Shown here piece by piece: positions 21,749 to 33,854 of a DNA stretch of 64,000 nucleotides (position 1 is its first letter; each line of letters starts with the position of its first letter). The notes under the pieces are model-generated. The model was not told where the DNA came from. It did not search any database and was given only the letters and a program-made list of their open reading frames with translations. The stretch covers positions 22,501-86,500 of the forward strand of contig CAJQUW010001629.1 of the NCBI GenBank assembly GCA_907163375.1, read 5' to 3'. Source of the DNA: Prostheceraeus crozeri (Eukaryota > Platyhelminthes > Polycladida > Euryleptidae). Made by a program: the position numbers and the translations under genes.

Positions 21749-22525
21749 ACGCAAATCGGTAGCTTCTGTGAAGCAGCGAAGAGCTGGCTAGATCAAGGAG
21801 AGGATTCACATTCCTACAATCTGTACTTTGTGGAATCATGGGACGCTCGTTACAAGTGATTGTAAATTCCCCCCCTTTCCACCCGTTTCAATATATATAA
21901 ATTTAGTTGACGGTTTGTTGAAGAGTTGACGTGCGTTAATCTAACATCAATCCTTATATCAAATCAATGTAGAAACATTGGTAAAGATTTCTTGTCTGAC
22001 GTCAGTTCTTAAAAATAGATGTTGTTGTCTTTCATGTTTTTAGGAATACCTAGATAGTACTGATAAATTATATAGTAGTAAACCTAAATTTATATATATT
22101 GAAACGGGTGGAAAGCGGGGATTTACAATCACTTGTAACGAACGTCCCGTGATTCCACTACGGACGGATTGGAACGGGTGGAAAGCGGGGATTTACAATC
22201 GCTTGTAACGAACGTCCTGCGATTCCACTACGGACGGATTGAGCGGGACTTGAGCGAGTTGAATTTCCAGTCCTGTATAATACATTTATCCCACTTATTT
22301 TAATCTTACTTACCATAATCATTTCTACTTATCTTTTTATTTATAATAACTACATTAATCATAATTTCAGTAATCACAACTTAATTTATTATTCTTAGAT
22401 TTTTTCAAATATCTTTTTTTATTTATCAATATTTATAAATTAACTATATCAATTAATTTTCATGTATTACTCCTAGAATTTTTTATTTAACTTATATATT
22501 ATCTGTATATTCTTATTATCACTAA
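21749..22525. repeat. 777-bp direct duplication, copy 1
   Basis: Near-identical to 24308-25083 (offset 2559 bp). It starts cgcaaatcggtagcttctgt and ends ttcttattatcactaa. It contains a complete MITE (21830-22158). There are no TG...CA ends, so it is not an LTR pair. The copies bracket 1.8 kb of unrelated sequence that includes a Penelope fragment. Confidence 0.85.
21830..22158. mobile_element. MITE with about 75-bp terminal inverted repeats, copy 1
   Basis: The left end reads gtggaatcatgggacg...cccgtttcaatatatataaattta. The right end is its reverse complement, finishing gtcccgtgattccac. The interior is about 180 bp and non-coding. Extra copies of the right end follow directly (to about 22228). 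The family also makes the array at 20001-20216. No autonomous partner was found in the window. Confidence 0.8.
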
Positions 22526-23350
22526 TTCGTAACTTATGTCTTTCCATATCCTTGTAGAAGCATGTTAAAAGTCAAAACATTTTAACATATGGCATATTTA
22601 TTTCTTACATATCTATTTATAATAAGCGTCACAATAGTTTCTTTGTAATTTTAACTCCTCAGTCCTAGCATTTGAATCATGTATTTTGTGGTGAAATTTT
22701 AGGTGATCATTCATTCGTTCATGGCGTATGCCACAGAAAGTTGTACTCGATTCAGCAGGATATTTTTACATGCATACTTTGATACCGGGTCGTCTATTAG
22801 TATCTCTAGCCTTCTTGGCTACTACTGTAGGAACAGCGAAAGAACTATCGGCTGTGTTGACAGATGCCGTCTCAGTGACGGATGTTTCAGTTGATATATT
22901 ATCCTCATCGTCTGATATTATCATCGTTTTCTGTTGGTTTTGATTGATTAAACTCAATCGCTTTCTCTGCGAAAATTAGGTTTTAATTAGTGCTGTATGT
23001 ACGGTATATAGTCTTTCTGATTACTTGTTAATTTATCTTTGTAATCGAAGATAGTAGACTGTTTTTTCATTTAAAATCCTACAATAAGAATAAATACGAA
23101 TATTCAATGATACGATAATTATTAAGTAATAATACATTAAAAATATATCATAGATAATAATATTATAAGTATTATTCATTAAATACGAACGTGAATTTTC
23201 AAAATGAAGATTTATCGACTGACAATGACACAAATGGCCCAAACCTAAAAAAGTATATAAATTTGTGAGAATTAATGGAATACATGTGCGGGGTAACTAC
23301 ACTTAAGTACGTTTCGATTGAATTAAGTGGAAAATGAGATATACATGTAT
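22526..23350. other. possible decayed zinc-finger coding scrap on the minus strand
   Basis: A minus-strand frame (22957-22766) reads IISDDEDNISTETSVTETAS and then TNRRPGIKVC. After a stop it continues in the same frame with SSTTFCGIRHERMNDHLKFH. The Cys/His spacing and basic tail faintly recall a BED-type finger of a hAT transposase. Too little is left to be sure. The rest is AT-rich and empty. Confidence 0.25.
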
Positions 23351-23636
23351 TTGAAAATGTATTTCCAACATAGGTTGTTGAATTTTCATCATCATTACTA
23401 GATATTCAGTTTAAATATTGAATATTTAACTGTTGAATTTTCAACATTAATATTAGAGATATTCAGTTTACGTAATTCTTGCTAACGTCCATACTCACTC
23501 TAACTATATTATGTTATCAACTATATTATGTTGGGATTATGCAAGCAATTGTAACACGAATATTTGTTTATGATGATGTCACGCGTTAGTCTTCAGTATT
23601 CAGTTCATAATAGGTTTTTCCTAATTCCTAAGTAGA
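23351..23636 (-). mobile_element. Penelope-like element 3'-end fragment
   Basis: The reverse complement of the 3' non-coding end of the Penelope-like element at 48271-51690 (its 51475-51690 part). Both have ggaaatacattttcaaat at the terminus and caacctatgttgg, then gcttgcataatcccaacata. This copy has a small internal duplication. Only the terminal part is present, so it is either a short truncated copy or a leftover terminal repeat. Confidence 0.8.
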
Positions 23637-24307
23637 TATATATAGATACATTGGTGGAGTCCAGTGATTCCACTGCGGACGGGTTGAAAGTCCTCAATGT
23701 TGCCAAGTAAATGTGACCAGCGAAGATGCTCCTAATTCATTCTGCATGTCACTGCATTCCAATGTTATACACAATTACTATCAGCTGACCTGCAGCTACA
23801 ACAATGGTAAAGAATTTCCTGCATTTCGCTCCTCGCTTTGTCATGACTCAAAGCAAAGCGAAGGTTGATGTCAATCGGATCATTGCAATGTCCAGAATCA
23901 ACGACAGATAAACACTGTGAAGAAATGGAATGCCAAAATATAAATAAAAATATTTAATTACAACTAAATTTATATATATTTAAAGCCAAATTTGAAGCAA
24001 GCCTTCCACAATTTTATTTCGAATGTGAAAACAAACCACCTCATGGTACCAGTGCTGAAATTGAAGGTGGATCGGACGGTACAAACTTCTCAAACAGAAA
24101 CCACAATAATCCGGTCGTATCCTGTTCCCCTCACGTGATCGTAGATTCTGATTCGCCGCCTATTTCCGGTTATTCGGTGTGTGTAAATCCCCACTTTCCA
24201 CCCGTTCCTCCAATCTGTACTTTGTGGAATCACGGGAATATCCTACCATCAAATTCCAAAACCGAGTCAAGAAAATTCCTTTTGATGACCACAATCCACC
24301 AAAGTTC
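23637..24307. other. no gene seen; partial MITE end
   Basis: A left MITE end without its partner lies at 24178-24235 (ctttccacccgttcctccaa, tgtggaatcacggg). Otherwise unremarkable. Confidence 0.4.
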
Positions 24308-25083
24308 ACGCAAATCGGTAGCTTCTGTGAAGCAGCGAAGAGCTGGCTAGATCAAGGAGAGGATTCACATTCCTCCAATCTGTACTTTGTGGAATCATGG
24401 GACGCTCGTTACAAGTGATTGTAAATCCCCCCCTTTCCACCCGTTTCAATATATATAAATTTAGTTGACGGTTTGTTGAAGAGTTGACGTGCGTTAATCT
24501 AACATCAATCCTTATATCAAATCAATGTAGAAACATTGGTAAAGATTTCTTGTCTGACGTCAGTTCTTAAAAATAGATATTGTTGTCTTTCATGTTTTTA
24601 GGAATACCTAGATGGTACTGATAAATTATATAGTAGTAAACCTAAATTTATATATATTGAAACGGGTGGAAAGTTGGGATTTACAATCGCTTGTAACGAG
24701 CGTCCAGTGATTCCACTACGGACGGATTGGAACGGGTGGAAAGCGGGGATTTACAATCGCTTGTAACGAACGTCCTGTGATTCCACTACGGACGGATTGA
24801 GCGGGACTTGAGCGAGTTGAATTTCCAGTCCTGTATAATACATTTATCCCACTTATTTTAATCTTACTTACCATAATCATTTCTATTTATCTTTTTATTT
24901 ATAATAACTACATTAATCATAATTTCAGTAATCACAACTTATTTTATTATTCTTAGATTTTTTCAAATATATTTTTCTATTTATAAATATTTATAAATTA
25001 ACTATATCAATTAATTTTCATGTATTACTCCTAGAATTTTTTATTTAACTTACATATTATCTCTATATTCTTATTATCACTAA
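24308..25083. repeat. 777-bp direct duplication, copy 2
   Basis: Partner of 21749-22525, with only scattered substitutions. It begins in the same acgcaaatcggtag phrase and ends cactaa. Confidence 0.85.
24389..24716. mobile_element. MITE with about 75-bp terminal inverted repeats, copy 2
   Basis: Same structure as 21830-22158 and part of the duplicated block. The right end again carries one extra tandem terminus (to about 24787). Confidence 0.8.
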
Positions 25084-25831
25084 CCCAGTAAACACATTAC
25101 GTAAAATCTACGTAAGCTTTCGTCGAATTTTGGTCGAGATTGATTGAAAAAATAGCTCCTGTCAAACTGTGCTCGTGGAACATATGTGTGCTGTTTTGTG
25201 CATGTGAAAAAGGAAACCGCTTCTATAACATTGGAACTGCGGGTATTAGAACAACAATTGTTCTTCGATCTGCCACAATGTAACGTGTACTGCATGTACA
25301 TTGCACAAAGTATACACTGTGCACGCGTCATTTTTGAGTGCAAATCTCAGAAATGGTTGGCCAAGATCTTCAACACAAACTGAGGAAGGGGTCTCCAGAC
25401 GAAAAACTTTGGAACAGGCTTTTGGTATGTTGCTCTATGAAGTAGGCCTAATTGCCTCTCGCAGTATTGTATGGATGCAGCAAATTTTTCCATTCCAAAC
25501 TTTTTAACAAGCAGGCATCTTCAGCCAATGTAATCAACATCAAGCAGCCAATTTTCCACCTAGTCTACACAACGGACACATGGGTCAAATGGATCGTTTC
25601 CAATACTGAAATTAAGGCCATCCCTGGAGCATATTCTAGTACAGACTCCTGCACTCAATAAACTGAACAACATGTCCCTCAAATGGATGCCACCCACCAA
25701 AGCAGAACTGCTCTACAAACAGCTGCACTACAGCAATTGATTAGAAGAAATATGACGAGTTTCACAATGACTGCTCATTTGCAAATCACTAAATTGAGAT
25801 ATTTCAGATTCACAAGAGTTGTGTCGGAATT
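25084..25831. other. no convincing gene
   Basis: Three overlapping plus-strand frames of 60-70 codons (25186-25661) show no recognisable motif and mixed composition. They may be decayed transposon coding sequence, but I cannot support a call. Confidence 0.3.
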
Positions 25832-26322
25832 GGCCAAGTGAACCAAGTAAACAATAAAACGCATTTAAGAATGCATAGCTTGCTCTTCAATTGATCACAT
25901 CACCTGAAAAAATTACAGACACCAATCCATTAAACAAAGAGATGCAAATTGACAATCATGTTCCAGCAAAATTGTTGCATCGTCATGAGATGATTCGGAA
26001 CCTGATGATCAACATCTTTGCTAATGTCAGCGTGTTCATAATAATTGTGGACTATGATGCACGCGAGACTAGCGAAAGACACTTCTATTTTGCTTGGTCT
26101 GACTCCACAAACTAAATAAAACAGTGTGATGATGATGTTGCGAAGCGTCGCTAATGACGCCGAAATAATTAAATTTGCTACAACTTGCAGGAACATGATT
26201 GTCAATTTGCATCTCTTTGTTTAATGGATTGATGTCTGTAATTTTTTCAGGTGATGTGATCAATTGCAGAGCAAGCTATGCATTCTTAAATGCGTTTTAT
26301 TGTTTATTTGGTTCACTTGGCC
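25832..26322. mobile_element. foldback element with 133-bp arms
   Basis: The left arm, 25832-25964 (ggccaagtgaaccaagtaaa...caatcatgttcc), is the near-exact reverse complement of the right arm, about 26191-26322. A spacer of about 225 bp separates them. No coding sequence is credible. The high arm identity suggests a young non-autonomous element or a gene-conversion product. Confidence 0.85.
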
Positions 26323-27857
26323 TGTTCCAAAGAGGAACATCGAGATCATAGACCGGTTTCTACAATATTAGGGTCCTTATGTTGTAGAATCCGATGTCTA
26401 TGATTGAGATGGTGGCAGAAGTCATTGAGAAAACTGTTAGAAGCATTTCTACTTGTATAAGAGATTCAGACGATTCAGATGTCCAGCAACAACAAATTGC
26501 AATTATTTGCAGTTCTATTTGCCACCACTGGGATTTACTGAATTGCTAGTGACATTGTTTTATTTATTCAGCTTGATGGACAGCTCACACAAATTCATAC
26601 GATGAACCTATTCGTGTGCTTCTATCATCATCTGGTATAGATAGTAGCATTCACTCTACTTCGGAACATAATTCATCGTGACGTCATATCTTATTTGGCT
26701 GCAGGCTGTTTGTTGGTAGCTCTATCGGTGACAGTAGTATCTCAACTGGTTTAGGAAAGCATCAGCTGATTTGTGATTAACCACTTAATTTCAACCACTG
26801 AATTTCACCATAACTGAATGCGCATTTACGAAATTGTTGACCCGGGCCAAATTTAGGATCAGCTGACAATATTAAGGACTGCTCTACGCGTGAAATCATG
26901 CTTACGGACGTAATCTGCTTGATTGGCAATTGCCCTAACTTTATCCTTTTACATATTGTGTCTTCATCTCTACTGAGAAACATTCAACGAAGAAGAAATC
27001 TTTCAGCAGTAGCATCATCCTTCGATTGTACCAGTACACACTTTGGACTATATATTCTGATAACGAACTTCTTTCAACCTCGGAAGAATGATGCAATTGA
27101 CAACACATGGTGAGTAGCATTTTATTGTTTACAGATATTGTTTAAACGAATTAATTAATTGGATTAATTTATCCAGGTTAAAACAATGGATATTCCGTGA
27201 AACATTAATTGAATTACTTTCATTTTTTAGGCAAGCAGTAATTTGATGCTTATGCTAGTAGCCACACTTTAATTTATACATACCTCACCACTACAGTCGA
27301 AGTATTATTGACGATTTTATATTGTCTGTATTGAACGGATTCTGCCATCTTATTGAATAAGCTCCATTTAGTAAACTGAGAATTCCTGTTTTGCTACATT
27401 TTAGATTACGCTACATAGCCTACTCTAAAACTGCACATTTTGGTCTCTATTACAGTGCCGATTCACCACATGGATTCTTGTAGTTTCGCGTTAAGTGGGC
27501 AGACATAGTCTTGCTGAAGGTGGATAGGAAGTTTCACAAGGTTTCACAATATTAATCAACTTCCACTTCCATATGGTGCAACCCTTGACAAAGGTCAAGA
27601 CGACCGAAACGTTGGGTGCCTGATCATTTTCCATTTTCTATTTTACTTCAATATATTTACATTTCGGCATAACAAAGGGACTGTTCGAATATTTTTGAAC
27701 AATCAAAATGGCTATAACTTCCACTTCATTTGCAAGGGAAGATTTGTAGGCCTATTGTTTCAGCAAATTAACTTTCATCGCTGTACTAGATAATTGTTGA
27801 ACACATTTGAGAAATTGGTAAAGAACTTATGTATGTACATTATCATAACTTGGATAT
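26323..27857. other. no gene seen; possible Penelope-type tail
   Basis: Near 27590-27610 the sequence reads caagacgaccgaaacgttgg, a phrase often found in 3' tails of Penelope-like or related retroelements. No adjacent coding sequence supports it. The rest is empty. Confidence 0.3.
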
Positions 27858-28527
27858 TGTAACGGGCCGAGCTAGTAGATGTAAATTAGTTGGATAGGTA
27901 TGATGCGCGTACTGTAAGTGTTACGTTATAAACCTACCGATTGCTGCCAGTGGTGTCCTTTGAATCCTCAGCAGTCTCCAATCCTTTAGCTCTTGTCGTA
28001 GAAGCAGTCGTAGAAGCAGTCGCAGAAGCAGCAGGAGCAGCAGCAGTTCACTATTAAGATTATTTATTATTATTCTGAGAACAATACCCAAACCAGAAGG
28101 CCTATAGGTATTATTCACGGCACTAATTTTAACCAACCCAAGGTAGGACAATATCAAATATAGGATATAGGTAGGACAATATCAAATTAACAGACCAACC
28201 GTATCAAAGGCTATAAGCTAGTTATTATTAACACGTGAATGACTTTAAGTCTAACCCAACTCCGAAGAGCTATAGGGCTATTATTATTATTATTATCTGT
28301 GACAGCGTAAACCCAACTCGGAGAGCTTTAGGTTTCTTATTATTAATACGGTTATATACGGTTAATACGATTATTATATAATTCGTTGTTTCCCAGTACC
28401 ATCAATAAGCATAAATAATACATTTAAATGTACACATTTTCATGCCATTTAAAAACGAAACTAACATTTATAGTTTCCTTGAAGTGTCACGTAATCAATA
28501 TTATCATAGTAAAACAATACTACTACA
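27858..28527 (-). repeat. 3' LTR of the gypsy element
   Basis: 670 bp, starting tgtaacgggccgagc on the plus strand and ending caatactactaca. It holds runs of (ATT)n and repeated ccaactcggagagct phrases. It matches the other LTR closely but is shorter. Confidence 0.95.
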
Positions 28528-28541
28528 CTTCCCCCCTCTAC
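28528..28541 (-). promoter_or_regulatory. polypurine tract
   Basis: The minus strand reads TAGAGGGGGGAAG immediately before the 3' LTR, the expected primer site for plus-strand DNA synthesis. Confidence 0.85.
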
Positions 28542-31500
28542 TGAAAAAAAATCGTCCCGATTATATATATAATTATATAATTCATAAAGTATATAATTCT
28601 TATATAATTCACAGGCGGAAGACACGTTTGAAGACACGGGATGGCTCGTATTGCCTGAATCCTGGGATCGTCCCTCCGACTGAGATCGTTGCGGACGAGG
28701 ATGGGCGCAACGCTAAAAAACATGTTGCGGAAAAGATCTGCAAAAGAACGTATTATCTCCCGAGGGACGTAGGTACAGTGCAGAACCAGTCGATTGGCCG
28801 GATTTATGTGGTTGAGCAAAATCTCTGCCAGGGTTTCGTGGGCCTCTGTATCTCCCCACTCCTTCTCTCTACAGTGTAGGATCAATGGGAGGGAAAGTTC
28901 AGCGGCCAACAAAGCCTGGTCACAGAATGCTCGACACTGGCAGTCCCAATCAATGGTCCATTTCATGTCGAGTCCAGTCTCACCGATGGCCCCTATGTTG
29001 TTGTTGTGACGTACTTGGCGGCGAAGTCGTGCTTCCACCGAAGGAGACCAAATATCCGCATGACGGGGGTGCACACCCATAGCTAATATAATTTTGACAT
29101 GGGGAAAATTTCCTTGGAGGTCGCTGTGTCCCCAGCTGTCGACGTTGTCCCGAATGTCCACTATTGCGCTCATTTCTGCGATATCAGCCTCCATCTCATT
29201 GATATGGCCAGCATGGCCCGCACGAACGCAAGCGTCGTAGAGGTGGATGTGGGCATCACCTCGGCAAACGGATGGAGGGGCTGGAACAGGAGGTTCATCA
29301 TCTCCGTCTGCACCCTCTGGTGTGGGGCGTTGGATTTCGCCCTCGGGACCCTCGCGTAGGTCTTCAGCGGGCGCCGAAGATGCACCCTGTGTGGCTGTAG
29401 GCGGACTGGCGGCCGCAGATGGAATCGGCTCCAGTAAGCCAGATGGTCCAACCACAAAGGTTGCGTCGGCGCTGACATCTGCGAAATTATTAAGGTTGGA
29501 TGTCGAGTCATGAAGATTGTCGGTCATGGAGGCTATAGGAGCCGAAGGGTTCCCAACTACCACTGCCCGACTATCGCCAATTACCTCGAAATCGATGACT
29601 CCTCGAGTGTCCTCGGACGTAACTAGCAGAACGTCTGCCTCTTGAACATTTTGGCGAGTCTCTTTCAGCGTCTGTTGTTGATTACGCATTTTGCGTTGAT
29701 GACGCTGCTGTTTATCGCTGATGTTCTCGCGATTCAAGTTAGTGTGTTGGCGAGACGGAACTCTCCAAAGGTCTGCCAAATGAATAATACGCCCATGCAC
29801 GAAGGTTTGGGCATCTCTGGAAGTGGCCAGAAGCGTAGCTTCAATGACGGCCCGGCTTAAACATCGGTCTTTGGTCTTTCTATTCCAACCTGGAGGACAG
29901 CCCCGAACCAATCCCTCACCCAATAAATATTTCTGCAGTTCTAATTTAACTGACTTTGCTTCTGCTTGTGGTATGCAGGATCCACCAGTTGCCATTTTCT
30001 GGAAAGAAAGACAGTGAATATCGGCCTGATGCTCTACGATAACAGGTTCTATTTCTATCTCGGACATGTCAGAGTCGGATACGTCTGATGTAGCTGTGGT
30101 ACTGTGAAGTTCAATCATTGGGACAGTGGACTCTGTTGTGTCACTGTCATCTACGCTGATGTTGGATTCACCGCGCTCGTCTTCGATGCAGTCTTCAGCA
30201 TCGTTCCTGACGCAAGGGAATTTTTTTAGGCGATCAGCGTGTGAGACAAACGACTTTCTCCCGCGCTTGGTGTCGCGAATGAGGTATGTGTTGTCGGAAA
30301 ATCTCTGCTCTATGACCCAAGGTCCGTCCCATGGGCGATAAAATTTACGTTGTTCCCCTTTTGGAGCAATGGTGTGGTAGTACATCACGAGATCCCCTAC
30401 TTGATAGGTGACATCTCTCACCCCCCGCGCGTCATATCCTCGTTTCTGACGAGTCTGCTGAGTGCGAGATATGGTTTTAACGATATCCCAGGTCTTAATC
30501 AGTTTTTCCTGGATTTCATAAATATGTTCCGACGTTTCTCGTTCTTGCACAGTTTCCAAATCCAGCTCAAAATCAACCGGAAGTCGCATTTCGCGACCGT
30601 ATGTGACGGCGGCTGGAGAGAAACCTGTTGTACTGTGGGTGCTGGAGCGGTATGCCCAGAGGCAGTATGATATTGTTTGATCCCAGTTATCACGATCGCA
30701 CTTCTCATGGGCGATGACTATCTGTTTCAAGGTGCGATTGAAGCGCTCGACGCCGCCATTACCCTGCGGCCGATAAGATGTCGTACGCGATTTCATGATG
30801 CCAAGCAAATTACAGAGCTCCCTGAACACCTTGGATTCGAACTCAGCACCTTTGTCCGAGTGAATCCTATCTGGAACCCCATGGCGACAGATCCATTCCC
30901 TTAATACGGCCCCGGCCACAGTAGATGTCTCTTTATTGGGTAGTGGAGTGGCCTCAGCCCACTTGGAAAAGAGATCAACCATTGTGAGAATGTAGCGGTT
31001 ACCTCGCTTGGTTTTACGCAAAGGTCCCACCAGATCGACCTCGATGCATTCCATCGGCTTGCCGGTGATAATGGAAGTCATCGGAGTTCGTATTTTTGGT
31101 ATAGGACCTTTGAACGTGACACATACTCCGCAACCATTTAAATATTTGGTAGTGTCCTCTCTCATACATGGCCACCAGAAACGAGCTCTCAGTTTCTGAT
31201 ACGTCTTATCCCGACCTAAATGGGATGACCCGACGCCTGCATGACATTGTCGAATGAACGACATTCTTTCTGTAGCAGGTGGAATAAATTTCTTGACATC
31301 TCCCATTACCCGGAACAGTAGCCCATCTTCTACAATCACAGTCTCCCAGAATTTAACAATACGTTTGATTTCTTCTGAACAAGTCTGCAATCGTGTGGAA
31401 GTGGGTTTGTCCGAATGATGTCTGTGGGTCTTCCAAGACAGGACCTGAGCCAAATCGGGATCCTGAAGCGTTTCTCGTTTCATGTCATCGACTCTGGCAC

Positions 31501-33854
31501 CAGGAGACCATAAATTGAAGATAACTACGGAGTCATCTTCTAGGCGATCCGACGACTGTACCGGCGTATCGTTACAATGAACAGTACTGGGCAACCTGGA
31601 AAGAGCATCAGCATTGCTCTGTGCTGACCCGGGACGGTAGACGCACTCAAATTCAAATTCTTCGAGGATTTGGAGCCATCGGGCTAGCATTCCGCGCGGT
31701 TCTTTGAAACTTCGCAACCATTCTAAGGACTTGTGGTCCACTCTGGCAAGGAATTTTTTTCCTGTAAGATATGGACGAAAGTGTTCCATAAAGAAAACAA
31801 CGGCAAACAATTCCCTTTTTGTTGGTGCGTAATTGGACTGGGCTGTGTTCAGTGACTTACTGGCATACGCAATAACTTTCTTAGAACCGCCCGGTTGTAT
31901 TTGGGAGAGAACAGCTCCGATGGCATATCCAGATGCATCTGTATCAAGGATGAAACACCCAGATTCTGCCCGAAAGTCTGGCATGGTTAGTATCGGTGCT
32001 GAAGTGAGTCAGTTCTTGAGGGTAGTGAAAGCGGTTTGACAGTTTTCTGTCCAAGTGAAGGAATGATCCTTCCGAATCAAATCATGTAGAGGCTTGGCGA
32101 TCCGCGCAAAGTCTCTGACAAATCGTTGGTAATAAGATGCGAGTCCTAAGAATTCCTTCACCTGTTTGGCCGTTGTGGGTGTAGGCCATTTTTTTACTTT
32201 GTTCGTCTTCTCTGGATCGGTATGGATGCCATCTGGCGTCACCATATGTCCGAGATATCGAACAGACTGCAAGGCCCATTGACATTTCTTAGTGTTAAGT
32301 TGTAGATGTGCATCCCTCAACCTTGATAAAACCAATTCTATGTCCTGCAGATGGTCAGTCCAACTTCGACTGAAGATGATTACATATATCATCTAAGTAC
32401 ACCAAACAATTGACACCCACGAGGCCCCGCAATTTATCATCCATCATTCGTTGGAATGTGGCAGGGGCCGAAGCAAGTCCAAATGGCATCACATTGAACT
32501 CGTATAGGCCCAAAGGGCATATGAAAGCAGATTTTTGTTTATCAGAATGTTGGAGCGGAATCTGCCAGTAACCGGATTTGAGGTCTAGCACCGAGAAGTG
32601 CAAAGCGCCGTGCACGGCGTCCAAAGCGTCGGATACAGTTGGCAGGGGGTAAGCTTCAAACTGGCATGCTTGGTTCAACTTGCGGTAATCAACGCAAAAA
32701 CGAAGACTACCGTCCCGCTTCTGAACTAATACAATCGGACTAGCCCATGGACTATTGCTATACGACATAATGACTTGATCAAGCATTTCCTGAATCTGCT
32801 TCGTAACTTCTGCTTTCAAGTGTGGTGGGACTCGCCTGCAAGCCTGACGAATAGGTGCGTGGGAACCCGTATTTATACGATGTTCTACCCCGGAAGCTCG
32901 ACCCAATGGCCGGTGGTCAGACATGAAAACATCGTCATATTGGTTTAATAATGTTTGCAATTGTGAACTTTGGAAAGCTCTGAGGGTTGTGTCTTGCGGA
33001 TTTATCTGATTTGCATCGGGACCTTTATGCATTACTTGACATATTCTGTTGGAGGATTCCTCCAAGTTTTCGCCCTCATCCTGGACGAATGAGATATTGT
33101 CGACCTCATAGCTAACTACAAAAGGTTCAAATTTGCCGATAACTTCATTTTTGATGATGACCGAATCATCATTGTTATTGACAATAGGAATTATTATATT
33201 TTTATTACTCACAGTGATGATAGAGGGCAAAAAGGTCAGCCCCAAACGAACAGTTTCTGAGCTGTCAGCAACAATGCCAGATATAGGTGCCCCCAAAGTC
33301 CCTTTAAATCGAAGGCGAGCCCGAACTAACTTTACAGATTTGGGAGGAATTTCTATTTTGTCATTAACCCCTATTTTCATAACGGTGTTACGACCCGTTA
33401 ATATTGGCAATATAACCCCAGGTCTTTTCAGCCACACCTGACTGCCGTCTAGATCAATGACTGACCGTTCCGGTAATAGGAAGTCCATTCCTAAAATCAA
33501 ATCAATAGAAAAATCACTGGAGACTACTAATGATCGAGTAGGACAATATTTACCAAACGCTATTTCGGTATCAGCTATACCGACAATTTGTAGTTCTTCG
33601 TCTTTAGGGCCTCGAACATCTAGTTGACTGTTTGCGGGCAAGGGTTCATAAGTGGAGACAATCCTACTACTACATACCGAGCAATCAGCTCCGGTATCTA
33701 TCAGTGCTATGACTTCTCGTCCCTCTACCATAACAGAAACATTTGCCCTAATGCGATCCCTTTTAGTAGTAACAGCGACAGAACGGGACGCATCTATCGC
33801 TTCTGAGCGTTTCCCGCTGTGCAGAATCGAGCGATGTGTCCTTTGCCTGAACAT
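28538..33854 (-). pseudogene. pol: gypsy pol polyprotein, fossil
   Basis: Domains in order on the minus strand. Aspartic protease with LIDTGADCSVC (about 33700). RT with FCVDYRKLNQ (about 32690) and VYLDDI (about 32405). RNase H beginning LDTDASGYAIGAVLSQ (about 31950). Integrase with an HHCC finger (HAGVGSS...HLGRDK, CGVC) and a DDE core (IEVDLVGPL, HSDKGAEFES). A GPY/F-like module (FYRPWDGPWVIEQRF, about 30320). Then an unusually long extension of more than 500 residues containing the TatD-like domain. It overlaps the end of gag slightly in another frame, as expected for frameshift expression in this family. It looks broken, with about two breaks. Confidence 0.93.
28600..29260 (-). other. 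TatD-type metal-dependent nuclease domain fused to pol
   Basis: Near the pol C-terminus (residues about 909-1130 of the last frame) stand the TatD hallmarks in order. These are DAHIHL (metal-binding D-x-H-x-H-like), AMGVHPRHAD, IGETGLD, LPLILHCRE and VLHCTY. TatD proteins are metal-dependent DNases/RNases of the amidohydrolase fold. A Pro/Ala/Glu-rich linker separates it from the integrase. It is in the same frame as integrase, so it would be made as part of pol. Similarity fades toward the very end. It could be a captured host TATDN gene. Confidence 0.82.

Noticed and set aside
21749-25083. 777-bp direct repeats as LTRs of a small retroelement
   Set aside because: No TG...CA ends, no primer site or polypurine tract, and no coding sequence between them.
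27560-27660. A Penelope-type 3' tail (gaccgaaacgttgg)
   Set aside because: Only a short phrase matches from memory; no coding sequence or match to the Penelope element in this window.
29099-29513. Plus-strand frames opposite the gypsy pol
   Set aside because: Shadows of the GC-rich linker and TatD coding strand.
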